64,000 nucleotides of DNA, taken from Streptomyces seoulensis. Its GTDB lineage: Bacteria > Actinomycetota > Actinomycetes > Streptomycetales > Streptomycetaceae. The position numbers and the translations under genes were made by a program. Positions 30,949 through 39,252 of the stretch are shown here, piece by piece. Numbering within the stretch: the first letter of the stretch is position 1; every line of letters starts with the position of its first letter. The notes below the pieces were generated by a model, which searched no databases, was not told the DNA's origin, and was given only the letters and a program-made list of their open reading frames with translations. The stretch covers positions 5,598,353 through 5,662,352 of the forward strand of contig CP054936.1 in assembly GCA_013364255.1 (NCBI GenBank), written 5' to 3'.

Positions 30949-32901
30949 ATGCCCATCTCGTACTCGTCCGCCACCCCCGCCGTGCCGCCGCCGTCCGATC
31001 CGGAGCAGGCGTACGAGTCCGCCGCGGGCGGCGGCCCGGCCGCGCCGCGGACCCGGCGGCTGGCCGGCGAGGTCCGGGAGGCGTACGTGCCGCCGCTGGT
31101 GGCCCGTGTGACCCACGGTTCGCTGGCCGACCTGCCGTTCGAGAACGCGGCCGCCGACCCCGGCCGCCGCGTCCTGAGCCGCCGCGCCCCCCGCGGCCGG
31201 TGGACGGACGTGACCGCCGAGCAGTTCGCCGCGCAGGTGCTCGCCCTGGCCAAGGGCCTGATCGCGGAGGGGCTGCTGCCGGGCGACCGGATCGCGGTGA
31301 TGGCGCGCACGACCTACGAGTGGACGCTGCTCGACTTCGCCGCCTGGGCGGCCGGCCTGGTCACGGTCCCGGTCTACCCCACCTCCTCCCTCTTCCAGAT
31401 CCGCTGGATCCTCCAGGACTCCGGCGCGGTCGCCCTGGTCACCGAGACCGCCGGGCAGGCCGCCTCCGTCGGCCCGGAGCGCGACCGCCTGCCGGACCTG
31501 CGCCACCTGTGGGTGCTGGACGGCGGCCACCTGGACCGGCTGGCGGAGCGCTGCGCGGCGGTCACGGACGCGGAGGTGGAGGTGCGCCGGGGCGTGCTGG
31601 GCCCCGACACCCTGGCCACCCTGGTCTACACCTCGGGCACCACCGGCCGCCCCAAGGGCTGCGCGCTCACCCACGGCAACTTCCTGGCCGAGGTGGACAA
31701 CGCCGTCGAACTCCTCGCCCCGGTCTTCAAGGGCGACGGCGGCGCGGAGCCCGCCACCCTCCTCTTCCTGCCCCTCTCCCACGTCTTCGGCCGCATGGTG
31801 GCGATCGCCTGCGTCCGCGCCGGGGTGCGCCTCGGCCACGCGCCGAGTCTGGCCGCGGAGGACCTGCTCGCGGACATGGCGAGCTTCCGCCCGACGTTCC
31901 TGCTGGCCATCCCGTACATGCTGGAGAAGATCTACAACAACGCGCGGGCGACGGCCGAGCGCGGCGGCCGGGCGGCCTCCTTCGACCGCGCCGCCGACAC
32001 CGCCCGCCGCTACGGCGAGGCGGTCGAGGCCCGCCAGCACGGCGAGGGCCCCGGCCCCGGCGCGGGCCTGAAGGCGGCGCGCGCCCTGTACGACCCGCTG
32101 GTCTACCGCCGGATCCGCGCCGCCCTGGGCGGCCGGCTGCGCCACGTCATCTGCGGCGGCTCCCCGCTGGGCCGCCGCCTGGCCGCCTTCTACGCCGGCG
32201 CCGGCATCGAGGTCTACGAGGGCTACGGCCTGACCGAGTCCACCGGCGCGGCGACCGTGACGCCGCCGCACCGGCCGCGCCTGGGCACGGTCGGCTGGCC
32301 GCTGCCGGGCACGCGGGTGCGGATCGCCGCGGACGGCGAGGTGCTGCTGAGCGGCGGGCAGGTGTTCCGCGGCTACTGGGACCCGCACGCGGGCGGGGTG
32401 GTGCCGGCGACCCACGAGGGCTGGTTCCCGACCGGGGACATCGGCCGCCTGGACGACGAGGGCTATCTGACGATCACCGGCCGCAAGAAGGAGATCCTGA
32501 TCACCGCGGGCGGCAAGAACGTGGCCCCGGCCCCGCTGGAGAACTGGCTGCGCCAGCACCCGCTGATCTCCCAGTGCCTGGTGCTGGGCGACGGCCGCCC
32601 CTACGTCTCGGCCCTGATCACCCTGGACCTGGACGGCATCACGCACTGGCGGCGGATGAACGGCAAGCACCCGGTGCCGGCCGAACTGCTCACCGACGAC
32701 GCCGAGCTGAGGGCGGTGCTGCAACGGGCGGTGGACGAGGCCAACAAGCTGGTCTCCCGCCCCGAGTCGATCCGCCGCTTCGCCGTCCTGCCGGTCGAGT
32801 TCACCGAGCGGGCGGGCCATCTGACCCCGTCGATGAAGCTGCGCCGGGCGGCGGTCCTGCGGGACTTCACGGCCGAGGTGGAGGCGCTGTACAGGAAGTA
32901 G
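30949..32901 (+). CDS. fadD: Long-chain fatty-acid CoA ligase (AMP-forming, FadD15-like)
   Basis: 650 residues of the ANL superfamily. The AMP/P-loop motif YTSGTTGRPKG is near residues 226-236, GYGLTESTGAATVT is the A5 region, and TGDIGRLDDEGYLTITGRKKE with the downstream ITAGGKNVAP forms the hinge and catalytic C-terminal domain. It activates fatty acids as CoA thioesters at the membrane. CAGGAG precedes the ATG. A bidirectional hairpin terminator lies just past the stop. Confidence 0.92.
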   Translation: MPISYSSATPAVPPPSDPEQAYESAAGGGPAAPRTRRLAGEVREAYVPPLVARVTHGSLADLPFENAAADPGRRVLSRRAPRGRWTDVTAEQFAAQVLALAKGLIAEGLLPGDRIAVMARTTYEWTLLDFAAWAAGLVTVPVYPTSSLFQIRWILQDSGAVALVTETAGQAASVGPERDRLPDLRHLWVLDGGHLDRLAERCAAVTDAEVEVRRGVLGPDTLATLVYTSGTTGRPKGCALTHGNFLAEVDNAVELLAPVFKGDGGAEPATLLFLPLSHVFGRMVAIACVRAGVRLGHAPSLAAEDLLADMASFRPTFLLAIPYMLEKIYNNARATAERGGRAASFDRAADTARRYGEAVEARQHGEGPGPGAGLKAARALYDPLVYRRIRAALGGRLRHVICGGSPLGRRLAAFYAGAGIEVYEGYGLTESTGAATVTPPHRPRLGTVGWPLPGTRVRIAADGEVLLSGGQVFRGYWDPHAGGVVPATHEGWFPTGDIGRLDDEGYLTITGRKKEILITAGGKNVAPAPLENWLRQHPLISQCLVLGDGRPYVSALITLDLDGITHWRRMNGKHPVPAELLTDDAELRAVLQRAVDEANKLVSRPESIRRFAVLPVEFTERAGHLTPSMKLRRAAVLRDFTAEVEALYRK

Positions 32902-32930
32902 CTGTACGAGAAGTAAGGGACAAAAGGGCA

Positions 32931-32962
32931 GGAGCCCCGGTTGCCTGACGGCACGGGGCTCC
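32931..32962. terminator. Bidirectional terminator between fadD and the cold-shock gene
   Basis: GGAGCCCCG pairs with CGGGGCTCC, with an inner TGCC/GGCA stem and a TGAC loop. It lies 30 bases after the fadD stop and 40 bases after the convergent cold-shock stop. Confidence 0.8.
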
Positions 32963-33002
32963 TTGGGTACTGCAATCAGAACGGTTACTGCGCGCGGGAC
33001 GC

Positions 33003-33206
33003 TCAGACCGGGGTGACGTTCTCCGCCTGCGGGCCCTTCGGGCCCTGGGTCACGTCGAAGGACACCTGCTGGTTCTCTTCGAGAGAGCGGAAACCGCTGG
33101 CGTTGATCGCGGAGTAGTGAACGAAGACGTCGGGGCCGCCGCCTTCTTGGGCAATGAAGCCAAAGCCCTTTTCGGCGTTGAACCACTTCACGGTTCCGGT
33201 AGCCAT
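33003..33206 (-). CDS. Cold-shock protein (CspA family)
   Basis: 67 residues, standard size. The RNA-binding motifs are RNP1 KGFGFI at 13-18 and RNP2 VFVHY at 27-31, with MATGTVKWFNAEKG at the start. It is a single-stranded nucleic-acid-binding beta barrel acting as an RNA chaperone. A strong AAGGAGG precedes the ATG, and the predicted leader is about 150 bases, as is usual for cold-shock genes. Confidence 0.96.
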   Translation of the reverse strand: MATGTVKWFNAEKGFGFIAQEGGGPDVFVHYSAINASGFRSLEENQQVSFDVTQGPKGPQAENVTPV

Positions 33207-33298
33207 AAGCCCTCCTTGGGCCCAAAGGGTCGCCCTGCTCCAGAACCTGCAAATGTGAAAACGAGATCGCCGCACAACTGCACCGTCTGAAAACGACC

Positions 33299-33329
33299 AG
33301 AGCCCGCGGTTACATGCTCCGCAGGCTCT
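33299..33329 (-). promoter_or_regulatory. Stem-loop in the cold-shock mRNA leader
   Basis: AGAGCCCGCGG (33299-33309) pairs with CCGCAGGCTCT (33319-33329), with one mismatch and a nine-base loop, midway in the predicted 150-base leader. It may contribute to temperature-dependent translation or mRNA stability. Confidence 0.5.
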
Positions 33330-33366
33330 GTACTGCAAGGGAAACCAAAACTGCAACTTGCTGATG

Positions 33367-33394
33367 ACCCTAGCATGCAGCCCCCGGAGTGCAA
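33367..33394 (-). promoter_or_regulatory. Promoter of the cold-shock gene
   Basis: Minus-strand TTGCAC (33394-33389), 16 bases, TAGGGT (33372-33367), a good sigma-HrdB-type match. Predicted start near 33360. Confidence 0.6.
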
Positions 33395-33565
33395 TAGAGG
33401 TCAAGATCACGTCACCCGGATGTTTGAAGGCTCTGCGGTGAGCATCACGCAGCGCAATCAGGAGAGCTGGGGGACCCGGCGGCCGAACGAGTGAGCAAGA
33501 GGTAGTACAGAGGTGCGAGCGCAGGGGCCGCAGGGGTCGGCGGCCACCCCCGCCGGACCGGGGTC

Positions 33566-33571
33566 TAGTCT
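33566..33571 (+). promoter_or_regulatory. -10 box (TAGTCT) for a leaderless mqnA transcript
   Basis: TAGTCT ends six bases before the GTG start of mqnA. There is no ribosome binding site. Confidence 0.45.
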
Positions 33572-33577
33572 CGCGAT

Positions 33578-34426
33578 GTGGACAATTCTCGCACCCGGCC
33601 GCGCGTCGGCCACATCCAGTTCCTCAACTGCCTGCCCCTGTACTGGGGGCTCGCGAGAACCGGCACGCTCCTCAATCTCGAACTGACCAAGGACACCCCG
33701 GAAAAGCTCAGCGAGCAGCTCGTCCGGGGCGACCTCGACATCGGCCCGGTCACCCTGGTCGAGTTCCTCAAGAACGCCGACGACCTGATCGCCTTCCCCG
33801 ACATCGCCGTGGGCTGCGACGGCCCGGTGATGTCCTGCGTGATCGTCTCCCAGGTCCCGCTGGACCGGCTCGACGGCGCCCGGGTCGCCCTCGGCTCGAC
33901 CTCCCGCACCTCCGTCCGCCTCGCCCAGCTGCTGCTGGCCGAGCGCTACGGCGTCACCCCGGACTACTACACCTGCCCGCCCGACCTGAGCCTGATGATG
34001 CAGGAGGCGGACGCGGCGGTCCTGATCGGCGACGCCGCCCTGCGCGCCAACCTGCACGACGGCCCGCGCTACGGCCTCGAAGTCCACGACCTCGGCCTGC
34101 TCTGGAAGGAGTGGACGGGCCTGCCGTTCGTCTTCGCGGTCTGGGCGGCGCGCCGCGACTACGCGGAGCGCGAGCCGCGCATCACCCGCCGGGTGCACGA
34201 GGCGTTCCTCGCCTCCCGCGACCTGTCCCTGGAGGAGGTCGCCAAGGTCGCCGAGCAGGCCGCCCGCTGGGAGTCCTTCGACGAACAGGTCCTGGAGAAG
34301 TACTTCACCACGCTCGACTTCAGCTTCGGCGCCCCGCAGCTCGCGGCGGTCACCGAGTTCGCCCGCCGCGTCGGCCCCACCACCGGCTTCCCGGCGGACG
34401 TGAAGGTCGACCTGCTGCGCCCGTAG
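33578..34426 (+). CDS. mqnA: Chorismate dehydratase, first step of the futalosine pathway
   Basis: 282 residues of the periplasmic-binding-protein-like MqnA/MqnD fold. VGHIQFLNCLPLYWGL, LVRGDLDIGPVTLVEFLKN and GSTSRTSVRLAQLLL are family signatures, and LIGDAALRAN follows in the second lobe. MqnA dehydrates chorismate to 3-enolpyruvyl-benzoate, the substrate of MqnE encoded at 23947. GTG start with a likely leaderless mRNA. Confidence 0.94.
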   Translation: MDNSRTRPRVGHIQFLNCLPLYWGLARTGTLLNLELTKDTPEKLSEQLVRGDLDIGPVTLVEFLKNADDLIAFPDIAVGCDGPVMSCVIVSQVPLDRLDGARVALGSTSRTSVRLAQLLLAERYGVTPDYYTCPPDLSLMMQEADAAVLIGDAALRANLHDGPRYGLEVHDLGLLWKEWTGLPFVFAVWAARRDYAEREPRITRRVHEAFLASRDLSLEEVAKVAEQAARWESFDEQVLEKYFTTLDFSFGAPQLAAVTEFARRVGPTTGFPADVKVDLLRP

Positions 34427-34501
34427 CACCCCCGCCGACCCCTCGGCACTACCCTGCTGGGAAGTACGGCGTTACCGGGTCACGGGGGAGAGGCGGACGC
34501 C

Positions 34502-36244
34502 ATGCAGCCGCTCGCGCACGACGAGCCCACCGCCGTGGGGCCCTACCGGCTGCTCGGCCGGCTCGGCTCCGGCGGCATGGGCCGGGTGTACCTGGGCCGC
34601 ACCACCGGCGGCCGCACGGTCGCCGTGAAGATCGTGCACCCGCACTTCGCGCTGGACGAGGAGTTCCGCGCCCGGTTCCGCCGCGAGGTGGCCGCCGCGC
34701 GCCGGGTCGGCGGCGCCTGGACCGCGCCGGTGCTGGACGCCGACCCGGACGCCCCGGTCCCCTGGGTGGCCACCGCCTACGCCGCCGGACCCTCCCTCGC
34801 CGCGGCGGTCGCGGACGCCGGGGCGCTGCCCGCGCACTCGGTACGGGTACTGGCCGCCGGCCTCGCCGAGGCGCTCGCCGCCGTCCACGAACTGGGCCTG
34901 GTGCACCGGGACGTGAAGCCGTCCAACGTGCTGCTCACCCTGGACGGCCCGCTGCTGATCGACTTCGGCATCGCCCGCGCCACCGACGGCACCGCCTCCC
35001 TGACCTCCACCGGCGCCTCGGTCGGCTCGCCCGGCTACATGGCCCCCGAGCAGATCCTCGGCCACGGCGTCACCGGAGCGGCCGACGTCTTCTCGCTCGG
35101 CGCGGTGCTGGCGTACGGCGCGACCGGCCGGGCCCCGTTCCCGGGCGACTCCTCGGCGGCCCTGCTCTACAAGGTCGTCCACGAGGAACCGGAGCTGGAC
35201 GCGCTGCGCGACGGCGACCTGCGGGAGCTGGCCCGGGAGTGCCTGGCCAAGGACCCCGCGGCCCGTCCCGCGCCCGGCGAGGTCGCCCGCCGCCTCGCCC
35301 CCGGGGGCACGGCCCGCCTGGTCGCCGCCGGCTGGCTCCCCGGCCGCCTGGTCGAACAGGTCAGCCGCGGCGCGGTGGGCCTGCTGAACCTGGACGCGAC
35401 CGAGCCGGGCGACCCGCCCTCGGGCCCGCTCGCCTTCACCGCCCCCTCGGTCACGGCGGCGGACGCGCGGCCCGCCCCGCCGTCCGAGGACCCGCCGTCG
35501 CAGGGCCGGTTCGGCCCCCCGCCGGTCATGCCGGTCCCGCCGGTCCCGCCCGCGATGCCCACCGCGCCCGCGATGCCCACCGCGCCCCCGCACCTCCCCG
35601 GCCAGCGCACCGCCCCGCCCGGCGAGCCCGGCGAGCCCGCACCCGACTCCGCCCCCGGCCGGTTCTCCGTCACCGTGGCGGCCGGCGCCGCGCCGGGCGC
35701 GGACGGCCGGGGCCGCCGGATGAGTTGCAGCGTGGTGCTCGCGGTCGCGGGCGCGCTGGCGGTGGCGACGACGCTGAGCGTGGTGCTGCTGAAGCCGTTC
35801 GACCGCGGCTCGCACGGCGACGACGCGAGCGGCGCCGGCCCCTCGGCGGCGAGCACCCACGGCACGGTGCCCGCGCGCTACCTCGGCGCCTGGCGCGGCG
35901 ACGGCACGGCCACCGCGGCCGGTGTGGACCTCCCCGACGGCACGTTCGAGATCGTCGTCCGCCAGGCCGCGCCCGGCGGCGTCGTCGGCTCGGTCACCCA
36001 GACCGACGCGCTCGGCGGCTCCTGCGTCGACGTCCTCACCCTGAAGTCCGTCACCGGCAAGGAGCTGACGGCGACCGGCCGGGGCAGCGCGGACAACCCC
36101 GGCCACTGCGTGCCCGACGTCCACGTGGTCCACCTCCGCCCGGCCGCCGGCGGCGGCCTGCACTTCACCTCGGACGACCCCAAGGCCGGCAACCCGAGGG
36201 CCCTGCTGGAGAAGGCGGACCGACCGGCGCCGACACGGCCCTGA
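34502..36244 (+). CDS. Membrane-anchored Ser/Thr protein kinase (PknB-like)
   Basis: 580 residues. The kinase domain (about 14-275) has the Gly loop LGSGGMGRVYLG, ATP Lys43, catalytic HRDVKPSN (D137) and DFG at 154-156, then GSPGYMAPEQ. A long Pro-rich linker follows (about 310-395), one membrane segment near 410-430 (VVLAVAGALAVATTLSVVLL) and an external domain of about 140 residues with two cysteines. No PASTA repeats, so the signal sensed is unlike muropeptide-sensing PknB. Separates mqnA from mqnC; a TACCCT -10-like box lies at 34450. Confidence 0.9.
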   Translation: MQPLAHDEPTAVGPYRLLGRLGSGGMGRVYLGRTTGGRTVAVKIVHPHFALDEEFRARFRREVAAARRVGGAWTAPVLDADPDAPVPWVATAYAAGPSLAAAVADAGALPAHSVRVLAAGLAEALAAVHELGLVHRDVKPSNVLLTLDGPLLIDFGIARATDGTASLTSTGASVGSPGYMAPEQILGHGVTGAADVFSLGAVLAYGATGRAPFPGDSSAALLYKVVHEEPELDALRDGDLRELARECLAKDPAARPAPGEVARRLAPGGTARLVAAGWLPGRLVEQVSRGAVGLLNLDATEPGDPPSGPLAFTAPSVTAADARPAPPSEDPPSQGRFGPPPVMPVPPVPPAMPTAPAMPTAPPHLPGQRTAPPGEPGEPAPDSAPGRFSVTVAAGAAPGADGRGRRMSCSVVLAVAGALAVATTLSVVLLKPFDRGSHGDDASGAGPSAASTHGTVPARYLGAWRGDGTATAAGVDLPDGTFEIVVRQAAPGGVVGSVTQTDALGGSCVDVLTLKSVTGKELTATGRGSADNPGHCVPDVHVVHLRPAAGGGLHFTSDDPKAGNPRALLEKADRPAPTRP

Positions 36245-36322
36245 GTCGGGCGCTCCGCACCCCTGGCGTAGCCTGGGTTCCGTCCGTTCACGACCTTTAC
36301 GAACCTTGCGAAGGGGACGCCG

Positions 36323-37537
36323 GTGACCGAGAAGGCCGACCTCACGTCTGTTGATGTCACAGCCGTCCTCGAACGGGCCGCCGCCGGCGGGCGCATCACC
36401 CCCGGGGAAGCGCTCGTCCTCTACCGCGACGCGCCCCTGCACGCGCTGGGCGCCGCCGCCGACGCCGTGCGCCGCCGGCTGTACGCGGGCACCGAGCACA
36501 TCGCGACGTACATCATCGAGCGCAACATCAACTACACGAACGTGTGCGTCACCGCGTGCAAGTTCTGCGCCTTCTACGCCGCGCCCAAGGACACCGCCAA
36601 GGGCTGGACCCGCGACCTCGACGACATCCTGCGCCGCTGCGCCGAGACCGTCGAACTCGGCGGCACCCAGATCATGTTCCAGGGCGGCCACCACCCGGAC
36701 TACGGCGTCGAGTACTACGAGAAGCACTTCAAGGCCATCAAGGACGCCTTCCCGCAGCTGGTCATCCACTCCCTCGGCGCCTCCGAGGTCGAGCACATGG
36801 CCCGCATCTCCAAGGTCTCCGTGGAGGAGGCCATCACCCGCATCCACCAGGCCGGTCTCGACTCCTTCGCCGGAGCGGGCGCCGAACTCCTGCCCGAGCG
36901 CCCGCGCAAGGCCATCGCGCCGCTCAAGGAGTCCGGCGAACGCTGGCTGGAGATCATGGAGACCGCGCACCGGCTGGGCGTGGAGTCCACCTCCACCATG
37001 CTGATGGGCACCGGCGAGACCAACGCCGAGCGCATCGAGCACCTGCGGATGATCCGCGACGTCCAGGACCGCACGGGCGGCTTCCGCGCCTTCATCCCGT
37101 ACACCTACCAGCCCGAGAACAACCACCTGAAGGGCCGCACGCAGGCGACCCTCTTCGAGTACCTGCGGATGATCGCCGTCGCCCGCCTCTTCCTCGACAA
37201 CGTCCGCCACATCCAGGGCTCCTGGCTGACCACCGGCAAGGACGTCGGCCAGCTCACCCTGCACTACGGCGCCGACGACCTCGGCTCGATCATGCTGGAG
37301 GAGAACGTCGTCTCCTCGGCCGGCGCCAAGCACCGCTCCAACCGCATGGAGATCATCGAGCTGATCCGCAGCGCGGGCCGCGTCCCCGCCCAGCGGGCCA
37401 CGACGTACGAGCACCTCGTCGTCCACGACGACCCGGCGAACGACCCGGTGGACGACCGCGTGATGTCGCACATCTCCTCCACCGCGATCGCGGGCGGCAC
37501 CGCCCACCCGGAACTGAAGCTGCTCTCCGCCAACTGA
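36323..37537 (+). CDS. mqnC: Cyclic dehypoxanthinyl futalosine synthase (radical SAM)
   Basis: 404 residues. The CX3CX2C cluster motif is at Cys75, Cys79 and Cys82 (CVTACKFC), after ATYIIERNINYTNV. MFQGGHHPDYGVEYYE and SLGASEVEHMARIS distinguish MqnC from MqnE. It closes the futalosine ring to give cyclic dehypoxanthinyl futalosine, which MqnD then splits. GTG start with AAGGGGA upstream. The next gene starts 10 bases after the stop. Confidence 0.95.
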   Translation: MTEKADLTSVDVTAVLERAAAGGRITPGEALVLYRDAPLHALGAAADAVRRRLYAGTEHIATYIIERNINYTNVCVTACKFCAFYAAPKDTAKGWTRDLDDILRRCAETVELGGTQIMFQGGHHPDYGVEYYEKHFKAIKDAFPQLVIHSLGASEVEHMARISKVSVEEAITRIHQAGLDSFAGAGAELLPERPRKAIAPLKESGERWLEIMETAHRLGVESTSTMLMGTGETNAERIEHLRMIRDVQDRTGGFRAFIPYTYQPENNHLKGRTQATLFEYLRMIAVARLFLDNVRHIQGSWLTTGKDVGQLTLHYGADDLGSIMLEENVVSSAGAKHRSNRMEIIELIRSAGRVPAQRATTYEHLVVHDDPANDPVDDRVMSHISSTAIAGGTAHPELKLLSAN

Positions 37538-37547
37538 GCCGGACGCC

Positions 37548-38057
37548 GTGCTGACCCTGCACCGGCCGCTCGCCGACGAAGCCCGCTCGGTGCTGGTCGA
37601 CGGCGGCCGGATCCTGGCCGTCGGGCCGTACGCCGAGCTGTACGCGGCCCACGGCGAGCGAGCCCGCGTCCGCGAGTGGAACGGCACGGTGGCGCCCGGC
37701 CGGTACGAGCCCGACGCGGTGCGCCTGCTGGAGACCCTGTACTGGCCCGACCCGCGCGAGGCCGACGCGCTCGGCGCCGAGCCGCTGCCCGCCGCCTCCG
37801 TCCCGATGACGGACACCCGGTGGGGCGGCAGCGCCCGGCGCGGGCTCCAGCGGATGCTGGGGCGCGGGGTGACGGCGGTCGCCGGGCCGTTCACCCGGCC
37901 GCCGGTGCGGACCGCCGTCCAGCGCTCGGGCGTCCTGGTCGGACCGGCCCCCGCCGTCCTCGTCCCGGAGGCCCGCGCCGACTTCACCGTTCTCGCCGTT
38001 GACGGGAGCTGTCTGGCGACGGTGGTGGGCGGACGGCTCGTCTATCGGCGGGCATAA
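37548..38057 (+). CDS. Amidohydrolase-like composite-domain protein (truncated, no metal site)
   Basis: 169 residues. The start LTLHRPLADEARSVLVDGGRILAVGPYAELYAAH and the end FTVLAVDGSCLATVVGGRLVYRR are the two halves of the beta-sandwich that flanks the barrel in amidohydrolases such as imidazolonepropionase. Most of the TIM barrel and its HxH metal ligands are missing. Similar short proteins follow mqnC in other Streptomyces as far as I recall. It may be a structural relic or bind a nucleoside-like ligand; catalysis by the normal route is not possible. Confidence 0.65.
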   Translation: MLTLHRPLADEARSVLVDGGRILAVGPYAELYAAHGERARVREWNGTVAPGRYEPDAVRLLETLYWPDPREADALGAEPLPAASVPMTDTRWGGSARRGLQRMLGRGVTAVAGPFTRPPVRTAVQRSGVLVGPAPAVLVPEARADFTVLAVDGSCLATVVGGRLVYRRA

Positions 38058-38137
38058 GTACGACTTTGGCGGTTGGCCGCACAGGACAGGTGCGGTGCGC
38101 TTACTCTCGGCTACGGAGAGAGAGGAGCGGCTGCCGC

Positions 38138-38986
38138 ATGGTGAACTCCAAACAACTCGACCCCTGCGCTTCGCCGTTGGACTACTACGGCGCGGAGCTG
38201 CGCCGCCTGCGGGAGGCGGCGGGACTGAGACTCGCCGATCTGGGCGACATCGTCTTCTGCACGGGTTCGTTGATCGGCCAGATCGAGACGACCCTGAAGG
38301 TACCGACCCGAGACTTCTCGGCCCGCGTGGACGCCGCGCTGAACGCGGACGGGATGTTCTCGCGGCTGGTGGGACTGGTTCTACGGAGCCAGTTGCCTAC
38401 GTGGTTCCAGCCGTTCGCGGAGATGGAGGCCAAGGCGACGTACATCTCTGCGTTCGAGGCGCAGGTGGTGTACGGACTCTTGCAGACCCCTGACTACGCG
38501 CGCGCGGTGCTGGGGGTACGGGAGGGCAACGACCTCGAAGCTCTGGTCGAAGCGAGGCTGGATCGCCAGCGCATCCTCGACAGACAGGATGCGCCACTGA
38601 TGTGGGTGGTGCTGTCCGAGGCGGTGCTGCATCAAGAGGTCGGTGGCCACGACGTGATGCGCGGGCAACTTGCTCATCTGTTGGAGGTGCAGGACCGTGA
38701 TTGGCTGCGGGTCCAGATCCTGCCCTTCGAGGTTGGCGCTCACACGGGCCTGATGGGCTCGTACACGATGCTGCGCTTCGACAGCGACCCGGACATCGTC
38801 TATACCGAGGACTTCGTCCAGGGTCATATGACGGCCAATCCAGAGGCCGTCAAGGAAGGTTCGCTCCGTTACGATCTCATGCAGGCTGCCGCTCTCTCCG
38901 TGAAGGAGTCGGCGGAGTTGATCGCCAGCGTGATGGAGGAGCGTTATGGGCAGCAGGCTGACCCCGGTGGACTCGCAGTGGCGTAA
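38138..38986 (+). CDS. XRE-type helix-turn-helix regulator with DUF5753-like domain
   Basis: 282 residues. The HTH lies near residues 16-75 (YGAELRRLREAAGLRLADLGDIVFCTGSLIGQIETT). The C-terminal part (WFQPFAEMEAKATYISAFEAQVVYGLLQTPDYARAVL, then QILPFEVGAHTGLMGSYTMLRF) is the DUF5753 domain usual in Streptomyces XRE proteins. Its 3' end overlaps the DUF397 gene by 41 bases. Codon use is visibly less GC-biased than in its neighbours. These pairs regulate development or antibiotic genes and behave somewhat like toxin-antitoxin modules. Confidence 0.88.
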   Translation: MVNSKQLDPCASPLDYYGAELRRLREAAGLRLADLGDIVFCTGSLIGQIETTLKVPTRDFSARVDAALNADGMFSRLVGLVLRSQLPTWFQPFAEMEAKATYISAFEAQVVYGLLQTPDYARAVLGVREGNDLEALVEARLDRQRILDRQDAPLMWVVLSEAVLHQEVGGHDVMRGQLAHLLEVQDRDWLRVQILPFEVGAHTGLMGSYTMLRFDSDPDIVYTEDFVQGHMTANPEAVKEGSLRYDLMQAAALSVKESAELIASVMEERYGQQADPGGLAVA

Positions 38987-39221
38987 GTCCTCCTACAGCG
39001 GCGACACCGGAGGCAACTGCATCGAGTGCGCCCCGCTGAACGGCGCGGCTTGGCGTAAGTCGTCGTACAGCGGCAACACCGGAGGTGACTGCCTCGAATA
39101 CGCCGACCTCACCGCGCACGTCGCCCTGCGCGACAGCAAGAACCCGGCCGGAGGCCACTTCTCCATCGCGCCGGAGGCGTTCGCGGTGTTCGTCGGCGCG
39201 GCGGCGCGGGGCGCGCTGTAG
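38946..39221 (+). CDS. DUF397 protein with duplicated motif
   Basis: 91 residues. The DUF397 core WRKSSYSGNTGGDCLEYA is present once in complete context, with the downstream VALRDSKNPAGGHFSIAPEAFAVFV. An extra copy (WRKSSYSGDTGGNCIECA) sits just before it, 24 residues earlier. DUF397 proteins partner with XRE/DUF5753 regulators, and the genes overlap by 41 bases here. The internal duplication is unusual. Confidence 0.85.
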   Translation: MGSRLTPVDSQWRKSSYSGDTGGNCIECAPLNGAAWRKSSYSGNTGGDCLEYADLTAHVALRDSKNPAGGHFSIAPEAFAVFVGAAARGAL

Positions 39222-39252
39222 GCCCCGCGCGGGCTGCTGCAAGAATGACCCG

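Noticed and set aside
34472..37987. Long leftward open frame (about 1,170 codons) opposite the kinase and mqnC
   Set aside because: Low-complexity shadow frame; the opposite strand carries clear kinase and radical-SAM motifs.
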